DNA of 64,000 nucleotides, taken from Gammaproteobacteria bacterium (GTDB taxonomy: Bacteria > Pseudomonadota > Gammaproteobacteria > UBA6429 > Thiohalophilaceae). Made by a program: the position numbers and the translations under genes. The stretch is from NCBI GenBank assembly GCA_016125505.1, contig WGLP01000002.1, forward strand, positions 372,001-436,000. Direction: 5' to 3'. Positions 1 through 8,576 of the stretch are shown piece by piece. The notes under the pieces were generated by a model. The model ran no database searches. It saw only the letters and a program-made list of their open reading frames with translations, and was not told where the DNA came from. Position 1 is the stretch's first letter; each line of letters begins with the position of its first letter.

Positions 1-185
1 AGATGACAGCTTCGCTGTTTTGTCTGGCCAAATATCCAAATAAAATAATGAGCTAAGTAGTCGATTTAGTTGATACTTTACTGCATGCGGAAAATTCAAG
101 CTTAAAGCCGTTTCTGCCGCTAAGGTTATAAAGTGTAATCGTCATACCAAACAATAAAAAATTTCTGCCACCCAGGAGAAACGAT
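1..185. other. Upstream region of the ankyrin gene
   Basis: This AT-rich stretch contains no convincing gene. It ends in an AGGAG ribosome-binding site at about 173-177 before the ATG at 186. It probably holds the promoter of the ankyrin-permease-ApbE group, but I cannot single out -35 and -10 boxes with confidence. Confidence 0.4.
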
Positions 186-791
186 ATGTCTTGCTCACAC
201 GCTACCAGTTGCGAACTCTATGTGCAGTTTGCGGCGGATCCTTCCATTAAGTTGTGGAAAACACACTATTGCGACAATGACTTCAAACGTTGTGCACGTT
301 ATGCCCTGGCGTTACAGGGTAAAGCCGTACCGCTGACGCTCTTGCCCAATGGCAAGATGATCGAAACCGCCATGAGCGATGAGGATCGTGCGCTGCATGC
401 CCTGTTTAATGCTATTCAAAAAGGCCGTATGCACATGGTGAAGGCCTTTATGAAAACCAAGGTCACCACGAACAAGGTCGCGAATACGGACGGCATTACG
501 CCGGTGATGTATGCCGCGAGCCTCGGCCAGACGGAGATCCTGCGGTTCTTTTTAGACAATGGTTGTAGTCCGCATCATCGCAGTAACAAAGGCGAGACTG
601 CCGTGGAGATTGCCGCCCATGCCGGCCATCAGGATTGCGTCACTGTCCTGAAAGAATATATGCGCAAGATGCCCGCGCCGAATGAGTCGGCGTCGAAGAC
701 GGAACCTGCCGAGGCAAACGCGGCACCGCGTGGTGCCTTGATGGGACGCATCCTGGGATTCCTGCGCGGTCACAAACCGGAAACGGTCTGA
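186..791 (+). CDS. Ankyrin-repeat protein with an N-terminal Cys-rich domain
   Basis: A 201-residue soluble protein without a signal peptide. Residues 1-55 form a compact domain with four cysteines (C3, C9, C29, C36), an aromatic-rich middle, a CARY signature and an LLPNGK segment. This looks like a small metal- or redox-binding module, which is inference. Residues 65-160 contain about three ankyrin repeats (for example GITPVMYAASLGQTEILRFFLDNG and GETAVEIAAHAGHQDCV). The tail is low-complexity, Ala- and Pro-rich and basic. The start has an AGGAG site. The next gene, a half-permease, follows after 16 bp, so the two are probably co-transcribed. Ankyrin repeats normally mediate protein contacts. 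The partner is unknown, with the downstream permease or ApbE the obvious candidates. Confidence 0.85.
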   Translation: MSCSHATSCELYVQFAADPSIKLWKTHYCDNDFKRCARYALALQGKAVPLTLLPNGKMIETAMSDEDRALHALFNAIQKGRMHMVKAFMKTKVTTNKVANTDGITPVMYAASLGQTEILRFFLDNGCSPHHRSNKGETAVEIAAHAGHQDCVTVLKEYMRKMPAPNESASKTEPAEANAAPRGALMGRILGFLRGHKPETV

Positions 792-807
792 TTCGGAGAG
801 GCGAGCC

Positions 808-1422
808 ATGCACGGATATTTGAGTTGGTGGCTGGGCGGTATTGCCCTCGGTGGAATTACAATCCTGTTTCGCGCACTGACCGGCCGCACCCTGGGTGTC
901 TCCGGTAGCTGGCGCAAGGTGGCGTTCTGGCGCCAGGAGCACGCCAACGATAAGGCCGCGCAGAGTGTCACGCAGCATCAGGACAGCGCGGCCAATGCGT
1001 TGCTGGCAGCCACGCTGGCCGAGTTCGGTAACGATGCACTTATCACGCCTGCCGTCGCGAATGATCGCACACAGCATGCGGTGAAACCCAGGCAGCCAGT
1101 GCCCTGGACGGCACATCTGGTTTTTCTGTTCTGCATGGCCCTGGGCGGATTTGTGTGGGCCTTAATGACGGGCAACCTGCATTTGCAGTTTGAGTTAAGT
1201 GCAATTCACAGCCGTATCAGTGGTGGCTTCGGCAATATGAGTTTTATGCTGTTGGTGGGCGGTTTCTTCGTCGGAATGGGAACCCAGATGGCGGGTGGCT
1301 GTTCTTCCGGACATGGTCTGAGCGGTTGCTCCAATTTTTCCTGGGGCAGTTTGCTCGCCACGGCAATTTTCTTTGCCACCGCCGTGGTCGCGGCGAATTT
1401 GATCAAGGTCGTGCTGTCATGA
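808..1422 (+). CDS. YeeE/YedE-type sulfur transporter, first half (PmpA-like)
   Basis: A 204-residue inner-membrane protein of the YeeE/YedE (TsuA-related) family, whose members import thiosulfate or other reduced sulfur compounds. The hallmark GGCSSGHGLSG motif, with the conserved Cys, lies at about residues 166-176 next to hydrophobic helices. A hydrophilic insert of roughly 60-70 residues separates the first helix from the rest, longer than in the single-chain proteins I recall. The start has a GGAGAGG site. The stop overlaps the next gene as ATGA, so the halves are translationally coupled. Full-length YeeE proteins are about 350 residues; here the fold is supplied by two genes, as in PmpA/PmpB pairs. 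The substrate cannot be read from sequence. Confidence 0.85.
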   Translation: MHGYLSWWLGGIALGGITILFRALTGRTLGVSGSWRKVAFWRQEHANDKAAQSVTQHQDSAANALLAATLAEFGNDALITPAVANDRTQHAVKPRQPVPWTAHLVFLFCMALGGFVWALMTGNLHLQFELSAIHSRISGGFGNMSFMLLVGGFFVGMGTQMAGGCSSGHGLSGCSNFSWGSLLATAIFFATAVVAANLIKVVLS

Positions 1423-1847
1423 AGTCCACGCTGCGTATTCACGTCATTTACGGTCTGCTGGGCCTGCTGATGGGCATTACCCTGTCAGCGATCGGTTTTC
1501 CTGATTACGACGAGTTGTTCAAGATGTTTGTCTTTGCGGACACCCGTATGTTATTCGCCTTTGCCTCGGGTGTCGGGATTGCTGCCCTGGTCTTCGGGAT
1601 CTTGCACATCACCAAGGTATCGCGGCTGGAAAAGAAGCATTATCACCCGGGCACAATCCTGGGCAGTATCCTTTTCGGTTACGGCTGGGTAATGTGCGGC
1701 GCCTGTCCCGGCGTGGCACTGATCCAGTTGGGACAGGGCAGATTGCCTGCGCTGCTGACGCTGATCGGAATTTTTGTCGGGGTACGTACCTATCGTTTCC
1801 TGCACGAACGTTATTTTCAATGGGATACCGGCACCTGCGGGATTTGA
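1419..1847 (+). CDS. YeeE/YedE-type sulfur transporter, second half (PmpB-like, DUF6691)
   Basis: A 142-residue membrane protein with about four helices. It carries the second-half signature CGACPG at about residues 88-93, followed by a GQG turn, matching the C-terminal half of YeeE/YedE permeases. The ATG at 1419 overlaps the upstream stop by four bases, so this start is preferred over an in-frame extension that would run deep into the upstream gene. Together with the preceding gene it should form one sulfur-compound channel, with the conserved cysteines of the two halves lining the path. That is family knowledge plus inference. ApbE follows after 100 bp. Confidence 0.85.
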   Translation: MKSTLRIHVIYGLLGLLMGITLSAIGFPDYDELFKMFVFADTRMLFAFASGVGIAALVFGILHITKVSRLEKKHYHPGTILGSILFGYGWVMCGACPGVALIQLGQGRLPALLTLIGIFVGVRTYRFLHERYFQWDTGTCGI

Positions 1848-1947
1848 ACTGCAGAGCGTACTGAAGAAAGCCCTCCCGGTCGCTGCAACGGGGTGTTAAG
1901 CTAGGTGGGGTCATTCATCGCCGGTTGGGCTTTCTGCGTATACGCCA

Positions 1948-3003
1948 ATGCGTTTTCGATCCCGTCTTCCCCTGTATTTATCTTTGGTTACCTTGCTGCT
2001 TGGATTGAGCGCGTGCAGCCGCGCGCCGGGCGTGTTTCAACAGCAGTTTCTCGCGCTGGGCACCTTGGTGGATGTCAGTATCTATGGCGTCGATCGTGAC
2101 AAGGCGCAGGCGGCTGTCGATGCCGTGGCGCGGACAATGCAAAGCGCCGAGCAGGAATGGCATGCCTGGAAACCCAGCCGCCTGACGCAAATCAATCAGG
2201 CCCTGCAGGCCGGTAAGGCGATTACCCTGACGCCGGAGGAAGCCAGCGTCATGCAACAGGCGATGGCGGTATCGCGCCGCAGCGACTATTTATTCGATCC
2301 GGCCATCGGCAAACTGGTGGCGCTGTGGGGATTTCATACCGATGTCCGGCCCGATGGACCGCCACCTGCAATGCAATCGATCCAGGCCTTGCTGCAACAG
2401 CATCCGAGCATGGCGGACCTCAACCTGCAGAATAATGTCCTGCGTTCGGGCAATCCGGCGGTGCAGCTGGACTTCGGTGGCTTCGCCAAGGGTGTTGCCA
2501 TCGATCAGGCTATCGCCGCGCTCAGACAACTCGGAATTCAGAATGCCATCGTCAATGCCGGCGGTGACATGCGGATTATCGGCAGCAAGGGCGAGCAGCC
2601 CTGGCATATCGGCATACGGCATCCGCGTGCGCCGGGCGTCATCGCCTCGATCAACATGCGCGGTGATGAAAGTATCTATACCTCGGGCGACTATGAGCGT
2701 TTTTTTGATTATCAGGGCAAACGCTATCATCACATCCTCGATCCCCGTACCGGCATGCCGGCACCGGACGTGACCTCGGTGACGGTCATTCATAGCAACG
2801 CCGCGATAGCCGAGGCGGCGGACAAGGCCTTGTTTATTGCCGGCCCGGCCGGGTTTGTCGGGATGGCGGCGCAACTTGGCATTACCGAGGCGATGTTGAT
2901 TGACAGCAAGGGCGCAGTGTATCTCACGCCGGCGATGGCGAAGCGTATCCACTTCGAAGTGACACCGGACCCGGAAACGATTGTCGTACAACCGCAGAAA
3001 TAA
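1948..3003 (+). CDS. apbE: FAD:protein FMN transferase, lipoprotein (ApbE)
   Basis: A 351-residue ApbE-family enzyme that attaches FMN covalently to Thr or Ser of target flavoproteins (for example RnfG/NqrC-type subunits or flavocytochromes) outside the cytoplasmic membrane. The N-terminus is a lipoprotein signal with lipobox LSAC (Cys 23). Family signatures include DFGGFAKG near residue 175, NAGGDMR near 205 and HHILDPRTG near 265. The length is normal. No FMN-acceptor protein is encoded nearby. The ribosome-binding site is weak. The gene ends 19 bp before a stem-loop that serves the convergent pstS copy. Confidence 0.92.
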   Translation: MRFRSRLPLYLSLVTLLLGLSACSRAPGVFQQQFLALGTLVDVSIYGVDRDKAQAAVDAVARTMQSAEQEWHAWKPSRLTQINQALQAGKAITLTPEEASVMQQAMAVSRRSDYLFDPAIGKLVALWGFHTDVRPDGPPPAMQSIQALLQQHPSMADLNLQNNVLRSGNPAVQLDFGGFAKGVAIDQAIAALRQLGIQNAIVNAGGDMRIIGSKGEQPWHIGIRHPRAPGVIASINMRGDESIYTSGDYERFFDYQGKRYHHILDPRTGMPAPDVTSVTVIHSNAAIAEAADKALFIAGPAGFVGMAAQLGITEAMLIDSKGAVYLTPAMAKRIHFEVTPDPETIVVQPQK

Positions 3004-3013
3004 ATTTTGGCGC

Positions 3014-3044
3014 AAAAAAAAAGCGGCCCCAATAAGGGGCCGCT
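3014..3044 (-). terminator. Rho-independent terminator after the minus-strand pstS copy
   Basis: A 9-bp GC-rich stem (AGCGGCCCC / GGGGCCGCT) with a 5-base loop is followed on the minus strand by nine T residues. It lies 25 bp beyond the stop of the pstS copy. On the plus strand there is no T-run after the stem, so it may only weakly stop apbE transcription. Confidence 0.85.
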
Positions 3045-3069
3045 AGTATCAGACTCTACGCGTAAAGTC

Positions 3070-4108
3070 TTAAATTCCCAGTTCGCTCTTCCAGTATTGC
3101 TTGATCTGGGCAACGGTGCTTTCCGGCAGCGGCACGTAGTCCAGCTTCTCGGCATAGCTTTGGCCATGTTCCAGGAACCAGCTGCAGAACTTCAGCACTT
3201 TTTCGTTTTCCGCTTTGGCGGTGTCTTTGCGCATCAGCATGTAGGTAGCAGCGGTGATCGGCCAGCTTTCGGCACCCGGTTGATCGGTCAGGATCAGGTA
3301 GAAGTCCTTGGTCTTGGTGAAGTCGGCATTGGCAGCGGCAGCCTGGAAGCTGGCCAGTTTCGGAGAAACAATCTTGCCATCCATGTTCTTCATGCGGGTG
3401 TAGGCCATCTTGTTTTGCTTGGCATACGCATATTCAACATAACCAATGGAACCCTTGATGCGTTGTACGTAGGTAGCAACACCGGCGTTACCTTTACCAC
3501 CAACAGCATTGGCTTCCGGCCAGGTAATTGCGGTATCGGCACCAACTTTGTCTGCCCATTCCTTGCTGACTTTGCTCAGGTAGTTGGCAAAGTTGAAGGT
3601 CGTGCCGGAACCGTCAGCGCGGTGCACGGTGGTGATCTTCATGTGCGGCAGTTTCAGTTCCGGGTTCAGGGCCTTGATGGCCTTGTCGTCCCACTCGGTG
3701 ATTTTACCCAGGTAGATGTTGGCCAGGGTCTCACCGTCCAGCACCATCTTGTCGGCACTGACGTGCGGCAGATTGACGACAGGGGTGATACCGATGATGA
3801 CGCCCGGGAATTGCACCATGTTTGATTGCGCGAGGTCTTCCGGCTTCAGCGGCTTGTCGCTGTTGGCGAAAGGAACGGTTTGCGCCTTGATTTGTTTGAT
3901 ACCGCCACCGGAACCGATGGCCTGGTAGTTCACAGCAGTACCGGTTTCTTTACTTATAGGCAACGGCCCAGTCGGAGAGTACCGGATAAATGGCGGTGCC
4001 GCCGGCACCCGTCAGGGTATCCGCCATGGCGCTGGTGCTGGCAACAGCACTCGCGAAGACCATGCCGGCGCCTACTGCGTAGGGCAGGACTTTATTCAGT
4101 TTGAACAT
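3070..4108 (-). pseudogene. pstS: Phosphate-binding protein PstS copy with a single-base frameshift
   Basis: The gene starts at an ATG at 4108 with a good AAGGAG site and encodes a signal peptide ending STSAMA, then the PstS N-terminus DTLTGAGGTAIYPVLSDWAV. It stops at TAA at codon 53. One extra base (plus-strand A at about 3952) explains the break: removing it joins AYK to KETGTAVNYQAIGSGGG and restores a complete protein of about 345 residues. All later PstS motifs are intact (IGSGGGIKQI, RADGSGTTFNF, GSIGYVEYAY, LTDQPGAESWPIT). Without correction, only a GTG at 4008 opens the second frame, and it would lack a signal peptide. Either a recent mutation or a sequencing/assembly indel; the undecayed remainder favours a recent or artefactual event. 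An intact paralogue lies at 18716. Confidence 0.85.
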
Positions 4109-4285
4109 GGATTACTCCTTAGGTTGTGGAAGTCAATCATCGACAGTTATGCCGAGTCAGGATAAAGCGCGCATAGATTCCACCAAATTTATGACAGGAG
4201 TATTACAGAATGCGGCAATAAGGCGGTTAATAGTACTAATTTATGACGTACTGTTGTCATATGGGCGGTATCAACCACCCACGAT

Positions 4286-4307
4286 ATTTATGACAAAACG
4301 ATGACAG
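4286..4307 (-). promoter_or_regulatory. Pho box upstream of the frameshifted pstS
   Basis: On the minus strand two heptamers, CTGTCAT and TTGTCAT, are spaced with an 11-base period. This is the PhoB-binding arrangement of direct repeats. A further CTGTCATAAAT half-site occurs at about 4190-4200, closer to the gene. The main site lies about 180 bases before the ATG. Phosphate-starvation control is therefore likely, although no phoBR genes are in this window. Confidence 0.65.
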
Positions 4308-4330
4308 CCAAGGATTATGATGAAAGTATA

Positions 4331-5275
4331 TTAATAGTTGGCTTCTACCGGGAAACCTGTACGCCACCAGCGCATGCCATGCTGCATATCTTTGGACAAC
4401 CATGCCTGTTTTGCTACACCAATAACAGCGGCCATGGATATCGCGTTACTTTGCAGTGAGTAGTCAACATCACCGCGGTTGTCGTTCAGGACATAGAGCT
4501 GACCAGCGGGTACGGTGAAACGGGTATCGGCATGTATCGTGACGTTCTTGGGTGAAACGACCGCATAGACGGCCTTGCTGCATTTTTCCCGCCACGCGGA
4601 ATGTGTCTCTAACAAGTTGTTCACTTCAGCGTGGCTGAATTCCGTAACGTCTTCGCTGCGCATCGGGACACCATTCAGTGTGATATGCGTGCCCTTGATC
4701 ACGATCTCATCGCCGGGCAAGCCGATGACACGTTCGAGTTCGACGGTATGATGGTCCTTGGGCGAAACAAAAACGACCAGATTGCCATGGAGGAGATGAC
4801 CTTTACAGCCACGGCAATTGTCGCGCTTGTCGACCAACACATCATCGCCGGGCAGGACATTCGGTAACATGCCGGACGATGTCATCTGATAGGTCTGCAT
4901 CAGGTGTTTGCCGATGAAATGAAATCCGCCAAAGACCAGAAGGTAACCGACGATGACCAAGACGAAATATACGTAAGGACGGTTAATCGCGGTCGGACGA
5001 TGATCCGTACCGGTTCGCTTTGCACTGCGATAGGCGTCCACCAGCGAAAACAGATAAATGACCATGGCCAGGACCATGAACAATATGAGTACGAGCAGAA
5101 TAAGGTGTTTGCTGCTGTGCAGGGCCAGCCAGGTTGCAACCGGCGCCATAACCACCAGGCTCAGACCCAGGAACAGGCCCTTGAGGAACTGGCCATTATA
5201 GATTTGTCCCAGACCCGGCAGGATCAGGGATGCGAGCAGCGCCAGGAGCGGGTTGCGGCTGGAGTTCGTTGTCAT
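4331..5275 (-). CDS. Multi-pass membrane protein with a degenerate signal peptidase I (S26) domain
   Basis: A 314-residue protein. Residues 8-125 hold about four hydrophobic helices, beginning with a PGLGQIYNGQ segment like that of TM2-type small membrane domains. The C-terminal half resembles signal peptidase I: GMLPNVLPGDDVLVDK corresponds to the SMxPTL box and RVIGLPGDEI to the K-R-x-x-GLPGD box. The catalytic Ser position is Gly (G135), although S133-S134 precede it, and the general-base Lys is Glu (E181). The late GDNRDNSxDSR box is reduced to NDNRGDVDYSL. A CRGC pair (C154, C157) is inserted. The start at 5275 has a GAGG site and is preferred over a 23-residue extension. It is likely a non-proteolytic relative; its function is unknown. 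Confidence 0.75.
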   Translation of the reverse strand: MTTNSSRNPLLALLASLILPGLGQIYNGQFLKGLFLGLSLVVMAPVATWLALHSSKHLILLVLILFMVLAMVIYLFSLVDAYRSAKRTGTDHRPTAINRPYVYFVLVIVGYLLVFGGFHFIGKHLMQTYQMTSSGMLPNVLPGDDVLVDKRDNCRGCKGHLLHGNLVVFVSPKDHHTVELERVIGLPGDEIVIKGTHITLNGVPMRSEDVTEFSHAEVNNLLETHSAWREKCSKAVYAVVSPKNVTIHADTRFTVPAGQLYVLNDNRGDVDYSLQSNAISMAAVIGVAKQAWLSKDMQHGMRWWRTGFPVEANY

Positions 5276-5721
5276 GATTTGGCCTCGCGGTTTGTCATTT
5301 TTCTGAAAGATTATACCGTGGAGTTCGCGGAAGGTTCCCTGCATTTACCTGCCGGTATGGGCGTCCAGGCGCCATAAGCTACTGATTTTATGTTGCGGAC
5401 GAATATCGCATCCGGTGCCCGGGTTTGATCGGTCGGGCTGAAAATGTTAAGTTGCCTGCGCTTAGTTTGCTTTACTCAAGGCCGGCATCCATCGGCACCC
5501 AGGTGGCCAAAGGTTCGCGAGACCCCAGGTCGCTTCACTCGGCAGGAGACACCCGCTACTGGTCCTGTCGCTGGTATTAGCGTAGCGCGATCGCCCGCAA
5601 AGCGGTCACCAAAATAATTTAGCATGATCGCTAAAAACTCGTTACCGCCGTGCTCGAACGCCGTTCGGGTGCAATGGTTATTTTATTGCACACACGTGCG
5701 TTTGGCAGGAGGAACGTCACC
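5276..5721. other. Intergenic region before the KamA-family gene
   Basis: About 445 bp lie between the divergent pseudo-signal peptidase and KamA-family genes. I see no credible gene. The stretch from about 5440 to 5640 is GC-rich with several short self-complementary pieces and could be a structured leader, but I recognise no riboswitch class in it. An AGGAGG site at 5707-5712 fixes the start of the next gene. Confidence 0.35.
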
Positions 5722-7056
5722 ATGTCCAGCATCTCGAATCTGAAACGAAAACCGGATCTCGCCTATTCGCCGCAGGCGGCATTCCAGGTCTATACCGAAC
5801 GCCAGCTGGACACGATCAAGCCGCTGCAAAAACTTCCCGACGAACAGCGTCTTGCCATGCGCGTGGTGGCGAACGTGCTGCCGTTCCGGGTAAATCAATA
5901 CGTCATCGATCAGCTCATCGATTGGGACGACATTCCGAACGATCCGATCTTCCAGCTGGTCTTCCCGCAAAAAGGCATGTTATCCGCCGCGCATTTCGCT
6001 GAAATGGCGGCGGCAGTGAAAAGCGAGGATAAGACACTTATCAAACAAACCGCCGAGTCGATTCGCGGTCAGTTGAATCCGCATCCGGCGGGGCAGCAGC
6101 TGTTGAACGTCCCCCAGCTCGGTGAGGAAGTCATGCAGGGCATGCAACACAAGTATCGCGAGACCCTGTTATTTTTTCCGAGCCAGGGTCAGGTTTGCCA
6201 CAGCTACTGCACGTTTTGTTTTCGCTGGGCACAGTTCGTCGGTGACAAGAATCTGCGCTTTGCCGCCAAGGAAACCGAGCAATTGCACCGATACCTGCAG
6301 CGACATACCTGCATCAGCGATCTACTCATTACCGGCGGCGATCCCATGGTGATGAAGACGACGCACCTGGCCGCGTATCTTGAACCTTTACTCGCGCCTG
6401 GCTTCGAGCATGTGCAGACAATCCGCATCGGTACCAAGTCCCTGAGCTTCTGGCCGCAGCGTTATGTCACCGACCCCGACGCCGACGATCTCCTGCGTTT
6501 GCTGGAGCGGCTCGTTCGAGCCGGCAAACATGTAGCGGTGATGGCCCACTACAATCACTGGCGCGAAATGGATACCAGCATCGCGCAGGAGGCGATTCGC
6601 CGGATACGTGCCACCGGTGCGGTGATTCGCACGCAGGCGCCGCTGCTTCATCACATCAACGACGACCCCGCCGTGTGGGCAACCATGTGGCGACACCAGG
6701 TCAAACTCGGGCTGACGCCGTATTACATGTTTGTGGAGCGCGACACCGGTGCGCGCCGTTATTTTGAAGTCCCGCTGGCGCGGGCGTGGTCGATCTACCG
6801 CGACGCCATGCAGCAGGTCTCCGGCCTGGCGCGTACCGCACGTGGACCGTCCATGAGTGCCGAGCCCGGCAAGGTGGAAGTGCAGGGGGTTACGGAAGTC
6901 GCGGGAGAGCAGGCCTTTGTCCTGCGGTTTATTCAGGCGCGCAACCCGGATTGGGTGCAACGGCCGTTTTTCGCCAAGTACGACCCCGAGGCCTGCTGGC
7001 TGGATCAGCTGCAGCCGTTATCCGGCGCAGGGCGATTCTTCTTTCAGGGAGACTGA
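5722..7056 (+). CDS. KamA-family radical SAM enzyme (lysine 2,3-aminomutase-like)
   Basis: A 444-residue radical SAM protein. The cluster motif CxxxCxxC is at C159, C163 and C166 (CHSYCTFC), followed by the TGGDPM segment of the KamA family at about 204-209. A Lys in PGK (K384) sits where KamA binds PLP. D314 and D341 are candidates for the substrate-amine carboxylates; those alignments are by eye. KamA enzymes shift the alpha-amino group of lysine to the beta position using SAM and PLP. The protein is longer than EpmB (about 340 residues), so EF-P modification is less likely than free lysine or another amino acid. The start is fixed by AGGAGG nine bases upstream. It stands alone: no ablB-like acetyltransferase is adjacent. 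Confidence 0.8.
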   Translation: MSSISNLKRKPDLAYSPQAAFQVYTERQLDTIKPLQKLPDEQRLAMRVVANVLPFRVNQYVIDQLIDWDDIPNDPIFQLVFPQKGMLSAAHFAEMAAAVKSEDKTLIKQTAESIRGQLNPHPAGQQLLNVPQLGEEVMQGMQHKYRETLLFFPSQGQVCHSYCTFCFRWAQFVGDKNLRFAAKETEQLHRYLQRHTCISDLLITGGDPMVMKTTHLAAYLEPLLAPGFEHVQTIRIGTKSLSFWPQRYVTDPDADDLLRLLERLVRAGKHVAVMAHYNHWREMDTSIAQEAIRRIRATGAVIRTQAPLLHHINDDPAVWATMWRHQVKLGLTPYYMFVERDTGARRYFEVPLARAWSIYRDAMQQVSGLARTARGPSMSAEPGKVEVQGVTEVAGEQAFVLRFIQARNPDWVQRPFFAKYDPEACWLDQLQPLSGAGRFFFQGD

Positions 7057-7077
7057 TAGATCGGGCTTGAATTCTGC

Positions 7078-7083
7078 TATACT
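7078..7083 (+). promoter_or_regulatory. Candidate -10 box for rhlE
   Basis: TATACT lies 22 bp after the KamA-family stop. The matching -35 is poor (CTGATA about 19 bp upstream). If correct, rhlE has a leader of roughly 150 bases, which would suit temperature-dependent control of a DEAD-box helicase. That last point is inference. Confidence 0.35.
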
Positions 7084-7241
7084 CGCCGCTACTAAAAGCA
7101 AACAACACACCTCGGTCTGTGTTCCTTCGTGGCCCCTGCACGGTAAGTCTCGAATAATATAGAAATTATCCCTCCTGGACCGTCTCAGGCTCTGCCTGGG
7201 CAGGCGGCAACCCAAAAGACCTTTTCAAGGAAAATAGCTAC

Positions 7242-8513
7242 ATGTCATTTGATGCACTCGGCCTGTCGGCCGAATTATTACGTGCTGTGCGCGAGCACGG
7301 TTATACCCAAGCCACCCCGATTCAATCACAGGCCATACCCATCATACTGGAAGGCCGCGACGTCCTCGCGGGCGCCCAGACCGGCACCGGCAAAACCGCC
7401 GGCTTCACCTTGCCCATGCTGCAACGGCTTAATGCGAGTAAGCGCGACCATGGCGCAAAACGCGGTGCGGTACGTGCCCTTGTCCTCACCCCGACCCGCG
7501 AACTGGCGGCGCAAGTCGCCGAAAGTGTGCGCGAATATGGGAAGCACCTGCCGCTGCGCTCCACCGTCATCTTCGGTGGTGTCAGTATCAATCCCCAGAT
7601 AAGCCATTTGCGCAAAGGCGTGGACATTCTGGTGGCGACGCCTGGCCGCCTGCTGGATCACGTGTCACAGCAAACCGTGGATCTGTCGCAACTGGAGTTT
7701 CTGGTGCTGGATGAAGCCGACCGCATGCTCGACATGGGTTTCATTCACGATATCCGGCGCATTCTCAAGCTGTTGCCGCGGCAACGTCAGAATCTGTTGT
7801 TTTCCGCGACCTTCTCCGACGAGATCAAATCCCTGGCGCAGGGCTTGTTGCACAACCCGGCCTTGATCGAAGTGGCGCGCACCAACACCACGGCCGAACG
7901 CATCGAGCAGCTCGTCCACCCGGTGGATCGGGATCGCAAGCGTGAACTATTATCTTTTCTGGTCGGCTCCAATAACTGGCAACAGGTGCTGGTATTCACC
8001 CGGACCAAACACGGTGCAAATCGCCTTGCCGAACAGCTTGAGCGTGACGGCATTCGTGCCGATGCTATACATGGTAATAAAAGCCAGAGTGCACGCACTC
8101 GTGCGCTGGGTGATTTCAAGACTGGCCGAATTCGCGTATTAGTCGCGACTGATATTGCAGCGCGCGGCCTGGACATTGATCAGCTGCCACATGTTGTAAA
8201 CTTTGATCTGCCGAACGTGGCGGAAGACTATGTTCACCGTATCGGCAGAACCGGGCGTGCCGGTAAGGAGGGCGTTGCCGTATCGCTGGTTTGTGTGGAC
8301 GAGCACAAGTTATTGCGGGATATTGAACGCCTGATTAAATGCGAATTACCCAAAGTGGTGATTGCGGATTTCGAACCGGATCCCTCGATCAAACCGGAGC
8401 CGATTCGCAAGCCGCAGGCGCAACAACGCAAACGTCCATCAGGCCGTGTGCAGCAAAATGCGGCAGGGAACAAAGCTAACAAACAGCGTGGCGGTCGTCG
8501 GCGCGCTGCCTGA
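7242..8513 (+). CDS. rhlE: DEAD-box ATP-dependent RNA helicase, RhlE type
   Basis: A 423-residue helicase with every core motif: Q motif ([14 protein letters not shown]), motif I AQTGTGKT, Ia PTRELA, Ib TPGRLLD, II DEAD, III SAT, and the C-terminal [13 protein letters not shown] and HRIGRTGR. The tail after about residue 375 is basic, Gln- and Arg-rich and disordered, as in RhlE. These proteins unwind short RNA duplexes in ribosome assembly and RNA decay, often at low temperature. An AAGGAAAATAG site precedes the start. The desaturase gene follows by 63 bp; both are commonly cold-linked functions. Confidence 0.93.
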   Translation: MSFDALGLSAELLRAVREHGYTQATPIQSQAIPIILEGRDVLAGAQTGTGKTAGFTLPMLQRLNASKRDHGAKRGAVRALVLTPTRELAAQVAESVREYGKHLPLRSTVIFGGVSINPQISHLRKGVDILVATPGRLLDHVSQQTVDLSQLEFLVLDEADRMLDMGFIHDIRRILKLLPRQRQNLLFSATFSDEIKSLAQGLLHNPALIEVARTNTTAERIEQLVHPVDRDRKRELLSFLVGSNNWQQVLVFTRTKHGANRLAEQLERDGIRADAIHGNKSQSARTRALGDFKTGRIRVLVATDIAARGLDIDQLPHVVNFDLPNVAEDYVHRIGRTGRAGKEGVAVSLVCVDEHKLLRDIERLIKCELPKVVIADFEPDPSIKPEPIRKPQAQQRKRPSGRVQQNAAGNKANKQRGGRRRAA

Positions 8514-8576
8514 ACATAAGCGACGTAGCCAAACCGCCTGGCCACGTCGACATACTTATATATATAAGGAGTGAGT

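Noticed and set aside
808-1847. YeeE/YedE gene broken into two by a frameshift
   Set aside because: Each half has its own start, the junction is a clean ATGA overlap, and two-gene versions of this transporter are known; it is a genuine pair.
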